In this document: positions 6,630-10,056 of the stretch, in pieces
How the letters are laid out: every line of letters starts with the position of its first letter
Numbering within the stretch: position 1 is the stretch's first letter
Assembly (NCBI GenBank): GCA_005773145.1
Contig: SXHS01000116.1
Span: forward strand, 1-10,056
Direction: 5' to 3'
Origin: Planctomycetaceae bacterium
GTDB taxonomy: Bacteria; Planctomycetota; Planctomycetia; Pirellulales; Pirellulaceae
Length of the DNA: 10,056 nucleotides
Notes under the pieces: generated by a model
What the model was told of the DNA's origin: nothing
The model's input: only the letters and a program-made list of their open reading frames with translations
The model's database searches: none
Position numbers and translations under genes: made by a program

Positions 6630-7999
6630 CCCGGTCCGGTGATCAGGAAATCGAATTGCTAGGCGAATACTTGCGTTCCTTTCCTGCCATCGACACGCAC
6701 GACCATCTCTATCCGGCTGAGATGTTGCAGCAGCAGGTCGTGACGCCAAACGGCCCGGGCATGGATCTATGTGGCCTTTGGCAGACGAGCTATTTCCCCT
6801 GGACCCAACCTCTTCCTCCCAGGTCTCCCGCAGAACCGTTTTCCCAATGGTGGGCTCAGGCAAAATCCGCTTTCCCCCACGGACGGGCGCTCTCCGTCTA
6901 CCACCACCTCACACGGGCCATCCATGATCTCTACGACGTGGATTTTGGTCGGCTGGATGATGATGAAGCGAACCGCCTCAATGAACAGATTTTCGGTAAA
7001 TATCAATCGACGACGGACTGGGTGCGCGAGGTGGTCACGGAGCGAGCCAATATCGAGCTGGTGTTTATCGATCCCTGTTGGCATTACGGTGAGTTGCGCT
7101 ACTACTATCCATTTCAGATTTTGGTGCTCCGCATTCAACAGTTTTTGCATGGCCACTCATCGGCCGAATTCGCGCATGATCCTGTGGTACCCGGCAAACA
7201 TCGCATCAGTCCTTATGATTTGGCTCAGCAGTGGGGCATGCAAATCGACGACTTCGATGATTACCTGGACCTCATGGACCGCGTCGTGGCAGAAGGAAAA
7301 GCCCTGGGGGCTTATACACTCAAGCAGGCGGTGGCCTACCTCCGCACGCTGCACTTCGCCCGTGTTCCCAAGGATCGGGCGGCCCGCGCCTTTGGCAAGC
7401 CGCGCGGCGAGTTGAGCGGCGCCGAGATTCAGGATTTCGAAGATTTCATCATGTGGCGGCTGGCCGAATTGAGCGCCAAGTACGATCTCCCCTTTCAGAT
7501 CCATACGGGCCCCGGGCTCTTGCCGCATTCCCATCCGATGCTGCTGTGCAATCTCATCGAGGCCAATCCCGCAACGCGATTCATCCTGTTTCATGGGGGC
7601 GTCCCTTGGGTGAGCGAGATTGGCATGATGGCCTTCAAGTTCCCCAACGTTTGGTTGGATGCTAACTGGATGCCCATCCTCAGCCAGACCATGGCCCGAC
7701 GGGCCTTCCATGAATGGCTCGACATGGTCCCCTCGAATCGCATCATGTGGGGATGTGATAGCCTGACGCCGGAGGGAATGTACGGCGCGGCCGAAATCAC
7801 CCGCGATATTCTGGCCCAGGTTTTGGCAGAACGCGTGCAAATGGGGAACATCGGCCGTGATGATGCGCGTGATATCGGACGGCAGATCCTCCGAGAAAAT
7901 GCCTTGACGATGTTCCCTCAGCTACAAGCGCGACTCTGGAAGCATACCGGGAAACTCCCCCCGGCTCCCCCATGCGCCGGTATGGTCTCCAGCCGTTAA
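6626..7999 (+). CDS. Amidohydrolase-2 family TIM-barrel metal-dependent hydrolase
   Basis: A protein of 457 residues with the amidohydrolase-superfamily metal site laid out in order: His25-x-His27 in IDTHDHLYP after strand 1, His293 in QIHTGPG, His323 in LFHGG, and Asp378 in WGCDSLTPEG after strand 8. This matches the PF04909 (amidohydrolase 2) group of hydrolases and decarboxylases. Its length and C-terminal pattern (RQILRENALTMFP) also recall uronate isomerases, which are distant relatives. The substrate is unknown. Residues 30-260 hold a large lid-like insertion between strands, including an aromatic-rich CWHYGELRYYYPF block, which probably shapes the pocket. No signal peptide is seen, so it is cytoplasmic. 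The ATG overlaps the stop of the upstream membrane-protein gene, with GGAG 7 nt before it, so the two are co-transcribed and coupled. Its stop overlaps that of the convergent cytochrome gene. Confidence 0.88.
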   Translation: MTRSGDQEIELLGEYLRSFPAIDTHDHLYPAEMLQQQVVTPNGPGMDLCGLWQTSYFPWTQPLPPRSPAEPFSQWWAQAKSAFPHGRALSVYHHLTRAIHDLYDVDFGRLDDDEANRLNEQIFGKYQSTTDWVREVVTERANIELVFIDPCWHYGELRYYYPFQILVLRIQQFLHGHSSAEFAHDPVVPGKHRISPYDLAQQWGMQIDDFDDYLDLMDRVVAEGKALGAYTLKQAVAYLRTLHFARVPKDRAARAFGKPRGELSGAEIQDFEDFIMWRLAELSAKYDLPFQIHTGPGLLPHSHPMLLCNLIEANPATRFILFHGGVPWVSEIGMMAFKFPNVWLDANWMPILSQTMARRAFHEWLDMVPSNRIMWGCDSLTPEGMYGAAEITRDILAQVLAERVQMGNIGRDDARDIGRQILRENALTMFPQLQARLWKHTGKLPPAPPCAGMVSSR

Positions 8000-10056
8000 C
8001 GTTCCACGAGCGGTTGACTACTGCTGAGGTAGGCAAATAAATCACGCAGCTGCTGGTCGGACAGATGCCGAGTCAATCCCTCGGGCATTAATGATATGGT
8101 CTGAGTGCTCATCGACTCGATTTGATCGCGGGGGATCGTTATGTCTTGGCCCTCGCTGTTCCGCAAGACCACCACCTGGGGATCCTGATCGACCAGAAAC
8201 CCGAGTAATTGACGGCCATCGGCCGTTTCCAACTGATGGGTGACGTAACCTTCGCGAATCTCGGCGCTCGGATGGATCACGCTCAATAGTATGGTCTCCA
8301 GTCGATCTCGCTGATAGGATGTCAAGTCGGGGCCAACCTGTCCCCCTTGACCGAACAATCGATGGCATTTGGCGCACGTCTTCTCGAAGAGCAGGCGTCC
8401 ATGCTGGGGAGAGCCGAAGCCTGCGCGAATGGTCGCGGCCGCTGTGGAAACCTTTAGTGTTAGCGCGTCTGCTGTTTCGCGTTGGACATGACCCAGGTGT
8501 CGTTCCAACAGAGTGTTCAGATTAGGGTCGTCCATTTGCCGCATGCGCAGAACAACCTCGGTGTCCTCGGCGAGAGTGTCGGCGTTGACCTCGCCGCGAT
8601 CGATGGCCGTCAAGAAATGCAAGGACCACGCGGGCCGAGTGACGAATAGTTGATGCAGGGCAAAACGCAGCTCCTTGGTCGCTAGCGGATAGAGCTCGTT
8701 GGCCATTTCCGCGATGCGTGCATCGTCGTAGTTGGCCAGCGCGGCGATTGCCTCCCTCTGCAGGGTGGAATCCGCTCCCGGCCGCGCGACACGCTGTAGA
8801 ACATCGACTGCCGACGGGGATCGCACCTCGCCGAACAGCTTCACCAGCCCGCGACGGCGTTCGAGTTCCACTTTCGGATCCTCAATCATCCGCACGGATT
8901 CCGCGACGGCCGGCGGATCGCCTTGTCGCACGCGGATCTCGAGCGAGCCCCCCCTCACGCTCGCGAGTGCCCGCATCAGATTCTCCGGCATTTGATTGAT
9001 GGCCCGTCCCGAGACCCCCTGTTCGAAGCCCGTAATCAACCGTCGCTGCGTCTCCTCGTCGGGGGCCCGTTCGAGCAAGACACCACAGAGGTTCCAGTCA
9101 CGTCGCCGGCCGGTCGCCGCGAACCGCCGCATGAGGCGGGGCACGATGTGCTCCGCAACCAGCGGATTACGCCAGACCTCTGGTTCTTCTTGGAACCACG
9201 TCAGTATCACATCGGCAGCGGTCTCGCAATGGGTTTCAATGGCCCACCACAAGAGCAGCGGCTGGCGTGCATCGTCTTTGTCCTCCAGATGATTTGCGAG
9301 TCGCTTGACAATCGGCAGACTGTCGTCTGGCGACAGGCGGCGGGCGGAACAGGCCAGTTGCGCACGTACTTCCAAATGGGACTCGTTCTGAGCCAACGAT
9401 ATCAGACGCTGAGCCACTTCCGGCGAAACGTGTCGATCATCGCAGGCCAGCCGCACACCCCACATGCGCACATGAGGATCGCGATGGTCGAGACTAGCCG
9501 CCAGCGCGGGTTCATCCAGTCCACCTACCAGATTCAAGGCCCACAGCGATTCCAAAGCCAAAGTGCCGACCTCTTCGGCCAACCGTTGTCGCAGCAGCGG
9601 TATTACGCGGGCATCGTGGCGATCCGCCAACAGGCGGCGGGCCGTTTGTCGTTGCCAACGCGTGGCATGTCCCAGTCGGTGAACCAAATCCACACTCGAC
9701 AGGCGACTCAAATCCTCCTGACGAAAGGCCATCGACGCTTGTCGTGTGCGCAGTCGATAGATGCGACCATTGGTCCTGTCGATATGGCCTTCGTGGTTGT
9801 CGTAGTGATTCAATTGCCGATCGTACCAGTCGGCAATATAAAGATTGCCATCTGGGCCTTGCTTGATGTCCACGGGTGAAAACCAGGGATCGTCGCTGGT
9901 CAGCGCATGCCCGACATCGCGCGTGGCAAACGTGGAACCGGTGGCACGCATCTCCGTGGTGACCACGTGATGCAGCATAGGCGCAACACCCAAAAGGGCG
10001 CCGCGGTAGTTGGGGGGGAGCGCGATACCGTCGTAGATCACAAAAGTATGCGTGAA
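7996..10056 (-). CDS. PVC-type c-type cytochrome with HEAT repeats (5' end beyond window)
   Basis: The 3' part, about 686 residues, of a multidomain protein typical of Planctomycetes and Verrucomicrobia. Numbering is from the GTG at 10041. The visible N-terminal part (to about residue 97) is the end of a sugar-dehydrogenase-like propeller, with SDDPWFSPVDIKQGPDGNLYIADWYD at 49-74 in two conserved runs. Residues of about 110-500 are alpha-helical HEAT-like repeats. A monoheme cytochrome domain follows, with the heme motif CAKCH at 556-560, GQGGQVGPDLT just after, and Met652 in LMPEGL as the probable sixth heme ligand; it ends FAYLSSSQ. Such proteins are exported and thought to oxidise sugars or related compounds, passing electrons to the heme. 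The frame stays open to the right edge with five more codons (Phe-Thr-His-Thr-Phe), so the GTG at 10041 is internal and the signal peptide and most of the propeller are missing here. Confidence 0.9.
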   Translation of the reverse strand, partial: FTHTFVIYDGIALPPNYRGALLGVAPMLHHVVTTEMRATGSTFATRDVGHALTSDDPWFSPVDIKQGPDGNLYIADWYDRQLNHYDNHEGHIDRTNGRIYRLRTRQASMAFRQEDLSRLSSVDLVHRLGHATRWQRQTARRLLADRHDARVIPLLRQRLAEEVGTLALESLWALNLVGGLDEPALAASLDHRDPHVRMWGVRLACDDRHVSPEVAQRLISLAQNESHLEVRAQLACSARRLSPDDSLPIVKRLANHLEDKDDARQPLLLWWAIETHCETAADVILTWFQEEPEVWRNPLVAEHIVPRLMRRFAATGRRRDWNLCGVLLERAPDEETQRRLITGFEQGVSGRAINQMPENLMRALASVRGGSLEIRVRQGDPPAVAESVRMIEDPKVELERRRGLVKLFGEVRSPSAVDVLQRVARPGADSTLQREAIAALANYDDARIAEMANELYPLATKELRFALHQLFVTRPAWSLHFLTAIDRGEVNADTLAEDTEVVLRMRQMDDPNLNTLLERHLGHVQRETADALTLKVSTAAATIRAGFGSPQHGRLLFEKTCAKCHRLFGQGGQVGPDLTSYQRDRLETILLSVIHPSAEIREGYVTHQLETADGRQLLGFLVDQDPQVVVLRNSEGQDITIPRDQIESMSTQTISLMPEGLTRHLSDQQLRDLFAYLSSSQPLVER

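Noticed and set aside
7157..7840. Open frame of 227 codons antisense to the amidohydrolase
   Set aside because: It mirrors the codons of a gene with all its metal ligands intact and has no motif of its own.
6626..7999. Naming the amidohydrolase as uronate isomerase (uxaC)
   Set aside because: Only the superfamily metal ligands and general C-terminal pattern agree; substrate-specific residues cannot be verified, and no uronate-pathway genes are nearby.
7981..8301. Twelve-base string TATGGTCTCCAG at 7981-7992 and 8290-8301
   Set aside because: Both copies lie within coding sequence of different genes, with no extended similarity or flanking structure. Chance is sufficient.
8923..9879. Open frame of 318 codons on the plus strand, antisense to the cytochrome gene
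   Set aside because: It lies wholly inside the well-supported cytochrome gene, its product is low in recognisable motifs and rich in Gln/Arg/Pro, as expected from antisense of a GC-rich gene.
1..10056. Search for CRISPR arrays, transposons, phage genes, toxin-antitoxin or defence systems
   Set aside because: No regularly spaced repeats, transposase motifs, terminal inverted repeats or small paired genes were found. All genes look chromosomal with similar base composition.

Overview
The window looks like a GC-rich chromosome segment from a planctomycete, most likely of the Pirellula/Blastopirellula/Rhodopirellula group. The grounds are a PVC-type cytochrome (propeller end, HEAT repeats and a c-type heme domain in one chain), frequent GTG starts with weak Shine-Dalgarno sequences, a stand-alone WD40 protein and a large protein of unknown family. 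No tRNA, rRNA, CRISPR array, insertion sequence or phage gene is visible. This is ordinary chromosome rather than a mobile island.

Layout, left to right. (1) A WD40 beta-propeller protein (+) runs in from the left edge and converges on tsaB (-), overlapping it by 12 nt. tsaB encodes a subunit of the machinery that makes the tRNA t6A modification. (2) A control region of about 220 bp separates tsaB from a divergent metallophosphoesterase gene (+). It carries a good promoter candidate for tsaB, an extended -10 candidate for the phosphoesterase, and a GC-rich, foldable leader. (3) The phosphoesterase converges on a small VOC/glyoxalase-fold gene (-), with a 46-bp gap that holds a GC-rich hairpin. 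A 17-bp tandem duplication begins inside the phosphoesterase stop region. (4) Divergent from the VOC gene is a two-gene unit (+): a protein of about 1,095 residues with about six membrane segments and no family I recognise, then an amidohydrolase-2 TIM-barrel enzyme whose ATG overlaps the previous stop (ATGA). (5) The amidohydrolase converges on a PVC-type cytochrome gene (-). Their stop codons share bases in a palindromic GTTAAC, and the cytochrome gene runs off the right edge.

Working together: tsaB is housekeeping. The membrane protein and amidohydrolase are translationally coupled and probably share a pathway, but neither substrate nor role can be read from the sequence. This pair is the best candidate for an undescribed function here. 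The PVC cytochrome is probably periplasmic and oxidative, and nothing visible ties it to its neighbours. The packing is tight: two of three convergent junctions overlap, so there is little room for ordinary terminators.
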